Part shown: positions 30,116-39,149 of the stretch, piece by piece
Layout: each line of letters starts with the position of its first letter
Numbering within the stretch: position 1 is the first letter of the stretch
DNA from: Pseudomonas sp.
GTDB lineage: Bacteria; Pseudomonadota; Gammaproteobacteria; Pseudomonadales; Pseudomonadaceae
Direction of reading: 5' to 3'
NCBI GenBank assembly: GCA_022448005.1
Contig: JAKUTK010000017.1
Coordinates: forward strand, 22,761-86,760
Length of the DNA stretch: 64,000 bases
Translations under genes and position numbers: made by a program
Notes under the pieces: generated by a model
What the model saw: the letters and a program-made list of their open reading frames with translations, nothing else
Database searches by the model: none
What the model was told of the DNA's origin: nothing

Positions 30116-31495
30116 ATGCTCAAAGATCCTTTCCAACGCCTGAACCTCGACCGCGAAGTGCTGACCGTCAGCCAGCTCAACGGTCGTGCGCGGCTGCTTC
30201 TTGAAGACGTGTTCGCCCAGGTCTGGGTCGAAGGCGAAATATCCAACCTGGCCAAGCCAGCGTCCGGCCACGTTTACTTCACGCTGAAAGACAAGAACGC
30301 ACAGGTCCGCTGCGCGCTGTTCCGACAGAACGCCCTGCGTGTGCGCCAGGCGTTGCGCGACGGCCTGGCGGTCAAGGTGCGCGGGCGGGTGTCCTTGTTC
30401 GAGGGCCGCGGCGACTATCAGCTGATCCTCGACAACGTCGAACCGGCCGGTGATGGCTCGCTGCGCCTGGCCTTCGAGGCGCTGAAAGAAAAGCTCGATG
30501 CCGAGGGCCTGTTCGACGCTGCCGACAAGCGCGCCCTGCCCGCTCACCCGCGGCGTATCGGCATTGTCAGCTCGCCCAACGGTGCGGTGATCCGCGACAT
30601 CATTTCCGTGTTCCGCCGACGGGCCCCGCATGTCGCCCTGACGCTGGTGCCGACCCCTGTCCAGGGTCGCGAGGCGACGGCGCAGATCGTCCGCGCGCTT
30701 GAACTGGCCGACCGTGGCGGCTTCGACGCACTGATCCTGGCGCGCGGCGGCGGCTCGCTGGAAGATCTCTGGTGCTTCAACGAAGAAGTGGTTGCGCGCG
30801 CCGTGGCGGCATGCGAGACGCCGATCGTCTCCGCCGTCGGCCATGAAACCGATGTCTCCATTGCCGACTTTGTCGCCGATGTGCGTGCACCGACGCCTTC
30901 TGCCGCTGCCGAACTCCTGGCGCCCAGCAGCGCTGACGTGCGCCAGCGACTCGAAGGGCTGCGCCAGCGTCTATTGCTGCGCATGCGCGACCGACTGCAC
31001 CGCGATGCCACGCGCCTGGAAGGGCTGACACGTCGCCTGCGCCACCCTGGCGAGCGCCTGCAACAGCAGGCCCAACGCATCGACGATCTGGAGCAGCGGC
31101 TGTTGCGCGGTATCGACCGTCGCCTCTGCGCCGGACAGGAACGCCTCGCCCGCCTCGAGACGCGCCTGGCCGGGCAACACCCTGGGCGAAACCTGACCCT
31201 GCTGCGCCAACGTCTCGATCACCTGTCCAGCCGGCTGCCACGCGCGATGCAGGATACCTTCAAGGGCCATCGCCAACAGCTACAGGGACTGGCGCAGACC
31301 TTGAACGTGGTCAGCCCGCTCGCCACGCTGTCACGTGGCTATAGCATCCTGCTCGACGAGCGCGGCCAGGCGATTCGGCGCGCGGATCAGACCCAGCCCG
31401 GCCAACGGCTGAAAGCACGCCTCGGCGAGGGCGAACTGGACGTCAGAGTCGAAGACAACCACCAGACGCCGGTCACCTTGTCACTGCTGGACTAA
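30116..31495 (+). CDS. xseA: exodeoxyribonuclease VII large subunit
   Basis: The large subunit of ExoVII degrades single-stranded DNA from both ends in complex with XseB. The 459-residue protein has an N-terminal OB-fold (LLEDVFAQVWVEGEISNLAKP), the catalytic core (VISAVGHETD-like IVSAVGHETDVSIADFVADVRAPTPSAAAE region), and a long C-terminal helical region rich in Arg, Leu and Gln (residues about 285-400), consistent with coiled coils. I chose the ATG at 30116 (MLKDPFQRLN), the conserved N terminus. xseB is not in the window. It heads a four-gene plus-strand run. Confidence 0.95.
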   Translation: MLKDPFQRLNLDREVLTVSQLNGRARLLLEDVFAQVWVEGEISNLAKPASGHVYFTLKDKNAQVRCALFRQNALRVRQALRDGLAVKVRGRVSLFEGRGDYQLILDNVEPAGDGSLRLAFEALKEKLDAEGLFDAADKRALPAHPRRIGIVSSPNGAVIRDIISVFRRRAPHVALTLVPTPVQGREATAQIVRALELADRGGFDALILARGGGSLEDLWCFNEEVVARAVAACETPIVSAVGHETDVSIADFVADVRAPTPSAAAELLAPSSADVRQRLEGLRQRLLLRMRDRLHRDATRLEGLTRRLRHPGERLQQQAQRIDDLEQRLLRGIDRRLCAGQERLARLETRLAGQHPGRNLTLLRQRLDHLSSRLPRAMQDTFKGHRQQLQGLAQTLNVVSPLATLSRGYSILLDERGQAIRRADQTQPGQRLKARLGEGELDVRVEDNHQTPVTLSLLD

Positions 31496-31517
31496 CCCAC
31501 TTCTGCTCAGGACTCCC

Positions 31518-32336
31518 ATGCGTTTTGCCCTAACCTTGCTGCTCTGCCTCACGCTTCCCGCCCACGCTGAAGGTTTTCTCACCCGTCTGCTCAACAAGCC
31601 CGTACCCGGCGGCGTAGCGGTCGTCGATTTAGGTAACGAAGCCAGCGCGCCAACAGCACGCTACGACGGCAAACCCGTGCTGGTGGTACGCGAAGATGAC
31701 CAGCGCTGGATCGCGATTGTCGGCGTTCCGCTGTCGGTCAAAGCCGGTCAGCAATCGCTGGACGTCGACGGCCAGGCACATAGCTTTCGTGTCGAACCTC
31801 GCACCTACCGCGAACAGCGCATCACTTTGAAGAACCAGCGCCAGGTCAACCCCAACCCCGCCGACCTCAAACGTATCGAGCGCGAACTGGACGAACAGAC
31901 ACGGGCCTACAGGCAGTTCAGCCCACGCCAGCCCAGCAACCTGTTGTTCGACAAGCCGGTCAACGGCCCGCTGTCCTCGCCATTCGGCCTACGCCGTTTC
32001 TTCAACGGAGAAGAGCGCAATCCCCATTCAGGCCTCGATTTCGCCGCCAAGACCGGCACGCCGATCAAGACTCCCGCCGCCGGCAAGGTGATTCTGACGG
32101 GTAATTACTTCTTCAATGGCAAGACTGTGTTCGTCGATCACGGACAGGGATTGATCAGCATGTTCTGTCACCTGTCACAGATAGACGTAACGGTCGGCGA
32201 CGAACTGTCCCGCGGCGCCGTGCTCGGCAAGGTCGGTTCCACCGGCCGGGCCACGGGACCGCATCTACACTGGAACGTCAGCCTCAACGATGCACGTGTC
32301 GATCCGTCGATCTTCATCGGTGCGTTCAAACCCTGA
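31518..32336 (+). CDS. M23 family metallopeptidase (LytM domain), exported
   Basis: A periplasmic peptidoglycan endopeptidase or a regulator of amidases. The 272-residue protein begins with a signal peptide (MRFALTLLLCLTLPAHA). The C-terminal LytM domain has the zinc-site motifs H-x3-D (HSGLDFAAKTG) and H-x-H (GPHLHWNV), both complete, so it is probably catalytic rather than degenerate. It starts 22 bases after xseA and is likely co-transcribed with it. Confidence 0.9.
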   Translation: MRFALTLLLCLTLPAHAEGFLTRLLNKPVPGGVAVVDLGNEASAPTARYDGKPVLVVREDDQRWIAIVGVPLSVKAGQQSLDVDGQAHSFRVEPRTYREQRITLKNQRQVNPNPADLKRIERELDEQTRAYRQFSPRQPSNLLFDKPVNGPLSSPFGLRRFFNGEERNPHSGLDFAAKTGTPIKTPAAGKVILTGNYFFNGKTVFVDHGQGLISMFCHLSQIDVTVGDELSRGAVLGKVGSTGRATGPHLHWNVSLNDARVDPSIFIGAFKP

Positions 32337-32354
32337 ACCAACAAGGATTTCCCT

Positions 32355-32897
32355 ATGCTCATCAATGTGCAGGACTCGACGCTCGTCATCATCGACATCC
32401 AGGAACGGCTATTCCCCTCCATCGAAGGCCACACCGTGTTGGCTGAGCACAGCGCCTGGCTGATCCAGGTAGCCCAGCGCGTCGGTGTTCCGGTACTGAT
32501 CACTGAGCAATACAGCAAGGGCCTCGGCCCGACGATCGCAGCCCTGCGCGACGGTGTGAGCGACGAGGCGATCATCGAGAAGCTGCACTTTTCCGCCGCG
32601 CGCGACGGCGAGCTGTTCAAGCGCCCCGGTGGCGAGCGCAAGCAGTTCATCATCAGCGGCATCGAAACCCATATCTGCGTGCTGCAGACGGTGCTCGACC
32701 TGCTGGCTCGCGGTCATCAGGTGTTCGTCGTTGAAGAAGCGGTCGGCTCGCGCCGCGCCAGTGACAAGGCGCTTGGCCTGGCGCGCATGCAGCAGGCCGG
32801 TGCCAGCATCGTCTCCCGAGAAATGGTTGCCTTCGAATGGATGGAACAGGCCGGGACCGACCTGTTCCGCTCGATCAGCCGCGAATTCATTCGCTGA
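32355..32897 (+). CDS. isochorismatase-family cysteine hydrolase (YcaC-like)
   Basis: A 180-residue cytoplasmic hydrolase of the isochorismatase/nicotinamidase superfamily. The catalytic triad is visible: Asp14 (IIDIQE), Lys76 (EKLHFSA) and Cys108 (GIETHICVL), with the cis-peptide bond region before the Cys. The substrate is unknown: members act on isochorismate, nicotinamide, N-carbamoyl compounds or unknown amides. The spacing of 18 bases from the peptidase gene suggests a common transcript. Confidence 0.87.
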   Translation: MLINVQDSTLVIIDIQERLFPSIEGHTVLAEHSAWLIQVAQRVGVPVLITEQYSKGLGPTIAALRDGVSDEAIIEKLHFSAARDGELFKRPGGERKQFIISGIETHICVLQTVLDLLARGHQVFVVEEAVGSRRASDKALGLARMQQAGASIVSREMVAFEWMEQAGTDLFRSISREFIR

Positions 32898-32953
32898 GAG
32901 GAACACCCCCTGGCACGCGGTTGTGGTCCGATGCCAACTGACGGAGCGGCACG

Positions 32954-34261
32954 ATGCAGGAAGAAATGAAGGTCTGGCTGGAATGGCTGGGCGAGCATGC
33001 CGAACTGGAGACGCTGGTCGCCAGCGCGGCGCTGATATTTGCGGCCTGGCTGGCCAACTGGGTGGTCAAGCGCATCCTGGTGAGCGGTCTGTACAAAATA
33101 CTGCGCAGCACTCGCGAAACTCAGCTGCAGGACTTCGGCATCATTCGCCGGTTGTCCAACATCGTGCCGGCACTGGTGCTGTCGATTGGAGTAAATGCCG
33201 TTCCGGGCCTTCCGGAAGCAGCCGTCACCGTTGTACGCAATGTCTGCGGTGGTTTCATCGTGCTGACCATTGCCCTCGCTTTGGGTGCGTTGCTGGACAT
33301 CATCAACATGATGTATCAGCGACGGGCCGATGCGCATGTGCACCCCATCAAGGGCTATCTGCAGGTGATCAAGATCGTGCTGTACGCGGTCGCCACCATC
33401 CTCATCATCGCCACCCTGATTGACCGCTCACCGCTGATCCTGCTGTCCGGCCTCGGGGCCATGGCGGCGGTCCTGATGCTGATTTTTCAAGACACCATTC
33501 TTTCATTAGTGGCCAGTGTGCAGATCACCTCCAACGACCTGATCCGAGTGGGCGACTGGGTGGAAATGCCGCAGCTCAACGTAGACGGCGATGTCATTGA
33601 TATTGCCCTGCATACGGTAAAGGTGCAGAACTGGGACAAGACCGTAAGCAACATCCCGACCAAGCGCTTTATCAGCGATTCGTTCAAGAACTGGCGAGGC
33701 ATGCAGGAAAGCGGCGGGCGGCGAGTCAAGCGCAGCCTGTTTCTGGATCAGCAAAGCGTGCACTTTCTGAGCAGCGAAGAATGTGAGCATCTGCATCGCT
33801 TCAATCTGCTGGATGAGTACCTCACCGAGAAACGCCGCGAGATCGATGCGTGGAACGCCAAGCTCGAGGAGCGCGGCAAGGAGCCGGTAAATACTCGACG
33901 GATTACCAATATCGGCAGTTTCAGAGCGTACGTGGAGCGCTATCTGCGCAGCCATGGCGGTATCCATCAGGGTATGACGTTGATGGTGCGCCAGCTCAGC
34001 CCCACCGCTGACGGTTTGCCTCTGGAAGTCTATTGTTTCACCAACACCGTGGCCTGGACCCAGTACGAGGCGATCCAGTCAGACATCTTCGACCACCTGC
34101 TGGCGATCCTGCCTGAGTTCGGTCTGCGCGTGTTCCAGCACCCGAGCGGTGCGGATATGCGCGAGGGCTATGGCTCGGTCAGCCAGTTATTCAGCCGACC
34201 GATACCCGAGCCGCTCCAACCCGGCGACAATCACAATGAAAGCCAGTCCCGGCACGGTTGA
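32954..34261 (+). CDS. mechanosensitive ion channel, YbdG/MscM type
   Basis: A MscS-family channel of 435 residues that would release solutes on membrane stretch. Five hydrophobic segments precede the pore-lining helix and the MscS beta domain (LIFQDTILSLVASVQITSNDLIRVGDWVEMP). The C-terminal third is longer than MscS, as in E. coli YbdG, with a soluble domain including LPLEVYCFTNTVAWTQYEAIQSDIFDH. It lies 56 bases after the isochorismatase gene, and could be in the same operon. Confidence 0.9.
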   Translation: MQEEMKVWLEWLGEHAELETLVASAALIFAAWLANWVVKRILVSGLYKILRSTRETQLQDFGIIRRLSNIVPALVLSIGVNAVPGLPEAAVTVVRNVCGGFIVLTIALALGALLDIINMMYQRRADAHVHPIKGYLQVIKIVLYAVATILIIATLIDRSPLILLSGLGAMAAVLMLIFQDTILSLVASVQITSNDLIRVGDWVEMPQLNVDGDVIDIALHTVKVQNWDKTVSNIPTKRFISDSFKNWRGMQESGGRRVKRSLFLDQQSVHFLSSEECEHLHRFNLLDEYLTEKRREIDAWNAKLEERGKEPVNTRRITNIGSFRAYVERYLRSHGGIHQGMTLMVRQLSPTADGLPLEVYCFTNTVAWTQYEAIQSDIFDHLLAILPEFGLRVFQHPSGADMREGYGSVSQLFSRPIPEPLQPGDNHNESQSRHG

Positions 34262-34267
34262 TCGGCC

Positions 34268-34303
34268 GGGCAGTGAAGCATCAGGCCGTGATGCTCACTG
34301 CCC
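34268..34303. terminator. hairpin between the mechanosensitive channel gene and oprC
   Basis: Long inverted repeat GGGCAGTGA-AGCATCA / TGATGCT-CACTGCCC with a GGCCG loop and one bulged A. It lies in the 54-base gap between convergent genes. It has no T-tract, so it may end transcription through another mechanism or act as an mRNA 3'-end stabiliser. Confidence 0.65.
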
Positions 34304-34315
34304 AGACGAGCGCCG

Positions 34316-36505
34316 TCAGAAGCTCATGTCGACCCGCGCCCAATAGGTGCGGCCCGGCTCATTGACGCGACGGGTTGCGTCAAGCCCGTAGTCGGCGAAG
34401 CCTGCGCTGCCAGCCAGGTTGAGGTGCTCGCTGTAGGCTTTGTCCAGCAAATTGTCGACACCGGCGCTGAGCTTGAAATGCTGGTCCAAACGATAAGCAC
34501 CGTTGACCGCCAGCACACCGAAGCCAGCACTCTCGTCGAAGTCCTTGCCAACCACGGTGCCCTGATTTTCAGCGACCCGCCCCTGTGAAGCGACTACTCG
34601 CCAGAGCCCGCTGGTGCTCCAGTTTTCACGTTCGTAAGTCAGCCCGAGGCGCCCTTCCAGCGGCGGAATCTGCGGCATGGCACGGTCATCGCTGCGGTTC
34701 TTGCCCCAGGCGTAGGCCAGACTTGCGTCGCCTTTCCAGTTGCGATTGAAGCGGTAGCTTGCGCCCAGCTCGCCACCGGCGATGGTGGCGTCAATGTTGC
34801 TCACCTCCGCGCGAAGCATGCCGGGCATCACCCCAGGCAGGTAGCTGAACAGGATGTAGTCTTCGACCAGACCGGCGTACGCGGAAGCCCAGGCCTGCAG
34901 CGGGCCCTTGGCGTACTGCAGGCCGACATCAAGCTGCGTGGTCTTCTCCGGCCGAACAGAGTCGAACGGCTGTACCGTGCCGACCGGCCCTGGGTTGGAG
35001 ACGAACAGTTCCCAGTAATCGGGGAACCGCTCGGCATGGCCAAGGCCGGCATATCCGGTCACCGGCATCCCGGAGAGTTCTTTTTCGTAGCGCATGAAGC
35101 CGCTGTAAAGCGTGTCACGCCGAGTGTCTCCGGCGCTGGGATTGGTCCAATCCTGACTGACCGGCATGCCCATCATGTTTTTCAGCGTCGGGTGATGGCT
35201 GTTGAAAAATGCTCGCTCATCGGTCGCCTCGTGTAGATCCAGGCGCAGACCGCTGATGACTTTGTCGCGTTCACTGAGCTGCCAGGTCAGCTCGCCGAAC
35301 AGGCCGTAACTGTGCAGGACGGCATCCGGCACCCAGGGCAGCGCGTCGCTACCCGCCGCCGCTACCATCTGATTGACCGCACCGGTCGGGTTCATGACTT
35401 TGCGATGCTCCCTGCGCTGCGCATCAATGCCGGCCTTCACGTCGACATCGGACCATTGCCAGGTGCCGACCAGGCGACCACCGAGCGTGCGGCGGTCGAC
35501 CCGCGACAGGGTCGGCTGGGTCATCATCATCGTCGGGACGAAGTCGCGCAGGCTGTAGTTATCCATGACGTGGTCGGCGTAGTTGTAATAAACCTGCGCC
35601 TCCAGCCCGTAGAAGGTCTCGCCGATATTGGTCTTCTCGAAGCGCAATCCGAGGCTTTCACGTTGAAACTGGCTGCCGTCCATGCCTCGTCCAGCATAGC
35701 GGGCGAAGCCGTCTCCGCGGCCAGCGGTCAGTTCGACCAAGGTATCCGCATCCGGCACCCAGCCTAGCGCGATGTCGGTGTTCCACTTGTCATAGCGCGA
35801 CGGCACTGTATCGCCGTTGCCGTCCGCGTAGTCATCAGCCTGCGAGCTGTTGGCCATCAGCCGCGCGTAGCCCTGTGTGCTCCCCACAGAGGCATCGAGG
35901 TTGCGGTCGAAGCGGCCATTAGAGCCAGTCAGCAGACTGGCGTTGAGGCGGTAATCCGGCTCGCTGAACTGCTCCGGTTCACGCTCGAAGAGCACCGTAG
36001 CGGCCGAAGCGCCTGGCCCCCAGAGCACGGTCTGCGGCCCTTTGATGACCGTCAGCTTGTCGAACGTGTCCGGACTGATATAGGAGCTAGGCGAGTCCAT
36101 GCGATTCGGACATGCGCCGAGCATCTCGCCGCCATTGCTGAGCAGTTTCAGGCGCGAGCCGAACATCCCTCGGAAAACGGGATCACCGTTTACTCCGCCG
36201 TTGCGCACCGCCGAGAAGCCCGGAATGGTTTTCAGGTAATCGGCGCCGTCGCTGGCCGGCATCGGCTGACGGGGGATCTTCGGATCGGTGACCACCGTCA
36301 GCGGGGACTGCTGCGCCACCCCGGTGACGACCATGGGAGTGAGCTGGATCGGCGACCTGGGGTCCGCCTGGGCGGCCATGCTCTGGGCTGCGACGGCGCT
36401 AAGCAGCGCGACGTGCGCCAAGTGCCAGCGCAAGCGCAACGGACGCAGGGAAAAGTTGCCGGGCAGGCGTGAGGTTACCGCCCGTGCAGGGGTGATTTTG
36501 GACAT
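34316..36505 (-). CDS. oprC: TonB-dependent copper receptor OprC
   Basis: An outer membrane TonB-dependent receptor of 729 residues that imports copper. After the signal region comes a TonB-box-like PMVVTGV, a plug domain (VRNGGVNGDPVFRGMFGSR) and a C-terminal beta barrel that ends in the required Phe (YWARVDMSF). The copper-binding residues known from P. aeruginosa OprC are conserved as Cys132-x3-Met136 (ACPNRM) and His312-x-Met314 (DHVMD). It is downstream of a DUF2946 gene, 54 bases away, and likely regulated by copper, though no operator was identified. Confidence 0.95.
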   Translation of the reverse strand: MSKITPARAVTSRLPGNFSLRPLRLRWHLAHVALLSAVAAQSMAAQADPRSPIQLTPMVVTGVAQQSPLTVVTDPKIPRQPMPASDGADYLKTIPGFSAVRNGGVNGDPVFRGMFGSRLKLLSNGGEMLGACPNRMDSPSSYISPDTFDKLTVIKGPQTVLWGPGASAATVLFEREPEQFSEPDYRLNASLLTGSNGRFDRNLDASVGSTQGYARLMANSSQADDYADGNGDTVPSRYDKWNTDIALGWVPDADTLVELTAGRGDGFARYAGRGMDGSQFQRESLGLRFEKTNIGETFYGLEAQVYYNYADHVMDNYSLRDFVPTMMMTQPTLSRVDRRTLGGRLVGTWQWSDVDVKAGIDAQRREHRKVMNPTGAVNQMVAAAGSDALPWVPDAVLHSYGLFGELTWQLSERDKVISGLRLDLHEATDERAFFNSHHPTLKNMMGMPVSQDWTNPSAGDTRRDTLYSGFMRYEKELSGMPVTGYAGLGHAERFPDYWELFVSNPGPVGTVQPFDSVRPEKTTQLDVGLQYAKGPLQAWASAYAGLVEDYILFSYLPGVMPGMLRAEVSNIDATIAGGELGASYRFNRNWKGDASLAYAWGKNRSDDRAMPQIPPLEGRLGLTYERENWSTSGLWRVVASQGRVAENQGTVVGKDFDESAGFGVLAVNGAYRLDQHFKLSAGVDNLLDKAYSEHLNLAGSAGFADYGLDATRRVNEPGRTYWARVDMSF

Positions 36506-36559
36506 AAGGATCTTCCACTTCTGAAATGTAGGAGAAACCGCGCGCTGGCGGCTCGGAAA

Positions 36560-36958
36560 TCAGCCGTGGAGTACAGGTGGTGCCCGCGCATGCCCGCCAG
36601 TAAGGCGCGGCATGGCCGCCAGTGGCGGTTGCGCACTCAGCCGTGCAAAAGAAGGCGAGAAATAAGGCAGGGCCGGCGCGAAGGACAGCACCAGTGGCGG
36701 ACTCAGCGTCAGCAGCTCACAGTAACCACAGAGGTCAAGCGAGGCGAGCCAGGCCGGCTGGCCAACCGAGCCCGAAGTTGTATGCGCCTTTGGCGCATGG
36801 CCCTGTGCCTGGTGATGATGCTGATGGGCGACTGATGCCGCTGTAGCGGACTGGGCAGGCCCAAGCTGCGAAGCTGAATAGAGCGGACCCACATGAATCA
36901 TCAGCATGGCAAAAAGGCCAAGCCAGAGATCCGCTGTGAAATGTCCTCTACGTCTCAC
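36560..36958 (-). CDS. DUF2946 family protein, copper-associated
   Basis: A 132-residue secreted or membrane-anchored protein with an N-terminal hydrophobic helix (LWLGLFAMLMIHVGPLY). It has a His-rich segment (HQHHHQAQGHAPKAH) and a CGYC pair in LDLCGYCELL that could coordinate copper, then a second hydrophobic stretch. DUF2946 genes commonly sit next to copper receptor genes in pseudomonads. The role has not been shown; copper capture or sensing is inferred. It probably forms an operon with oprC. Confidence 0.8.
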   Translation of the reverse strand: MRRRGHFTADLWLGLFAMLMIHVGPLYSASQLGPAQSATAASVAHQHHHQAQGHAPKAHTTSGSVGQPAWLASLDLCGYCELLTLSPPLVLSFAPALPYFSPSFARLSAQPPLAAMPRLTGGHARAPPVLHG

Positions 36959-37256
36959 GAAAATCCTGCCGTGGAGCGGCTACTACTCGTCGTGGCCGGA
37001 TGATCGCATGCTGCAAGGCCAAGGGTGACTGCGACACGGGGCCGCAATTTCGTTGCGCAATCGACCGTCTATTACTTTAACGAGTCGAAATATATCTCCT
37101 TCAAATAGTAATTTATTAGTGTTTTTCACCATTTTCTCGGAGAGAGTTGCAATCCAATACGCACGAGCCCTACATTCGGAACCATAGAACCGCATCGACC
37201 TGCTCTGCCCTCCCCGATTTGCGCCGCACTTTGGGGAGCTGCTCAAGGAAATCGCC
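36959..37256. other. divergent intergenic and leader region of leuA
   Basis: Nearly 300 bases between the divergent DUF2946 and leuA starts. It holds an AT-rich block around 37070-37135 likely to contain promoters. An inverted repeat, CTCCCC (37210-37215) / GGGGAG (37233-37238), sits just before the AAGGA of leuA and could fold in the leader. No leucine-rich leader peptide or attenuator is apparent, and I saw no copper operator. Confidence 0.45.
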
Positions 37257-38927
37257 ATGACAATGCTCAAAGATCCTTCAAACAAATACCGCGCCTTTCC
37301 GGTGATCAACCTGCCTGACCGTACCTGGCCATCGCAGACCATTACCCAGGCGCCGATCTGGCTGAGCTCCGACCTGCGCGACGGCAACCAATCGCTGATC
37401 GAGCCGATGGACGCGGGCAAGAAGATGCGTTTCTTCAAGACGCTGGTTCAGGTCGGCCTGAAGGAAATCGAAGTTGGCTTTCCCTCCGCATCGCAGACCG
37501 ACTTCGATTTCGTTCGCGAGCTGATACAGGGTGGACACATTCCGGATGACGTCACTATCCAGGTGCTGACTCAGGCCCGCGAAGACCTCATCACTCGCAC
37601 CTTCGAGTCGCTCAAGGGCGCCAAGCAGGCCATCGTCCACTACTACAACGCAACCGCGCCGAGCTTCCGTCGCATCGTCTTCAACCAGGACAAGGCCGGT
37701 GTAATCAACATCGCCGTTAACGCCGCGCAGGTGGTCAAGCGCCTGGCCGATGCCGCGCCGGAAACCGACTGGCGCTTCGAATATTCGCCGGAGGTGTTCA
37801 GTTCCACCGAGACCGACTTCGCCGTCGAAGTGTGCAACGCGGTCATCGAGGTGTTTCAGCCGACGCCAACGAAGAAGCTGATCCTCAACCTGCCCGCCAC
37901 CGTCGAGGCCGCGACGCCGAACATCTATGCCGATCAGATCGAATATTTCAGCCGCAAGATCAACAAGCGCGACAGCGTGTTGATCAGCCTGCACACCCAC
38001 AACGACCGCGGCACGGGCGTTGCTGCCACCGAATTGGGCCTGATGGCCGGTGCGGATCGCGTCGAGGGCTGCCTGTTCGGTAACGGCGAGCGCACCGGCA
38101 ACGTTGATCTGGTCACCGTTGCGCTGAACATGTACAGCCAGGGCGTTGATCCGCAGCTGGACTTCTCCGACATCGACGCATTGCGCAAGGTAGTCGAAGA
38201 GTGCAATCAACTGCCGGTCCATCCGCGCCATCCCTATGTCGGCGATCTGGTCCATACCGCCTTCTCCGGCTCGCACCAGGACGCGATCCGCAAGGGCTTC
38301 AGCCAGCAGGATCCGAACGGGGTCTGGGAAGTGCCCTACCTGCCGATCGACCCGGCCGACATTGGTCGCAGTTACGAGGCGGTGATTCGCGTCAACAGCC
38401 AGTCCGGCAAGGGCGGCATCACCTACTTGCTGGAGCAGGAGTACGGCATCAGTTTGCCGCGCCGCATGCAGATCGAGTTCAGCCAGGTGGTGCAGCGCGA
38501 AACTGATCGTCTCGGCCTGGAAATGAGCGCCAAGCAGATCTACGCGCTGCTCGAAAGTGAGTACCTGCAGGCTACAGCCCCTTATGCGCTGAAGAGCCAC
38601 CGCTTGCAGGAAGAGAACGGCACCAGCGCTGTCGACGTGGAAGTCGCCAGCGAAGGCGAGATCATGCACTGGCGCGGCATCGGCAAGGGCCCGCTGGAGG
38701 CGCTGGTTGCCGGCTTGCCGGTCAAGCTGGAGATCATGGATTACCACGAGCACTCGATCGGCGCTGGCAGCAATGCACGCGCAGCAGCCTATATCGAGGT
38801 TCGTCTGGACGGCGAACGCCCGCTGCACGGCATTGGGATTGACGAGAACATCACCACCGCAAGTATCCGTGCGCTGTTCAGTGCCCTTAACAGAGCCTTG
38901 CGCGAAGCAACATCCAAAGCCGCCTGA
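37257..38927 (+). CDS. leuA: 2-isopropylmalate synthase (long form)
   Basis: Condenses acetyl-CoA and 2-oxoisovalerate to 2-isopropylmalate, committing carbon to leucine. The 556-residue enzyme has the HMGL-like TIM barrel ([17 protein letters not shown], then [16 protein letters not shown] with metal ligands) and a C-terminal regulatory domain ending around the [22 protein letters not shown] segment, where leucine binds. The length is typical of the pseudomonad LeuA. Two starts are possible: MTMLKD at 37257, preceded by AAGGA, and MLKD six bases on. It stands alone, with leuBCD elsewhere. Confidence 0.96.
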   Translation: MTMLKDPSNKYRAFPVINLPDRTWPSQTITQAPIWLSSDLRDGNQSLIEPMDAGKKMRFFKTLVQVGLKEIEVGFPSASQTDFDFVRELIQGGHIPDDVTIQVLTQAREDLITRTFESLKGAKQAIVHYYNATAPSFRRIVFNQDKAGVINIAVNAAQVVKRLADAAPETDWRFEYSPEVFSSTETDFAVEVCNAVIEVFQPTPTKKLILNLPATVEAATPNIYADQIEYFSRKINKRDSVLISLHTHNDRGTGVAATELGLMAGADRVEGCLFGNGERTGNVDLVTVALNMYSQGVDPQLDFSDIDALRKVVEECNQLPVHPRHPYVGDLVHTAFSGSHQDAIRKGFSQQDPNGVWEVPYLPIDPADIGRSYEAVIRVNSQSGKGGITYLLEQEYGISLPRRMQIEFSQVVQRETDRLGLEMSAKQIYALLESEYLQATAPYALKSHRLQEENGTSAVDVEVASEGEIMHWRGIGKGPLEALVAGLPVKLEIMDYHEHSIGAGSNARAAAYIEVRLDGERPLHGIGIDENITTASIRALFSALNRALREATSKAA

Positions 38928-38933
38928 GGCCCA

Positions 38934-38962
38934 GACGGCGAGCCCGGACCGGGCCCGCCGTC
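38934..38962 (+). terminator. hairpin after leuA
   Basis: Stem GACGGCG-AG-CCCGG / CCGGG-CC-CGCCGTC just past the leuA stop. It is very GC-rich and lacks a T-tract; it probably defines the 3' end of the mRNA. Confidence 0.6.
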
Positions 38963-39149
38963 CCCGTACCACCAGCGGAAGCATTGAGCACAAACCACCC
39001 CCCTGGGCGCCGCTCTCGCCACTCCATGGCTTCTCGCCCCCCTGCTTCCTGCAGGAACGCATCATTCATCAGCAGAATCGTGCAACCGCTTCACGGCCTC
39101 TGGTACTAGGATGGGCGTTTCGTCCAGACAATCAGCCTCAGGAGTCGCC

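Noticed and set aside
30116..30134. The start regions of xseA and leuA share the sequence ATGCTCAAAGATCCTT
   Set aside because: Both encode MLKDP and the resemblance stops after about 17 bases. The surrounding DNA is unrelated, so it is not a duplicated element.
36983..37438. Minus-strand frame of 151 codons over the leuA leader and 5' end
   Set aside because: It overlaps the start of leuA and its sequence has no resemblance to a known protein.
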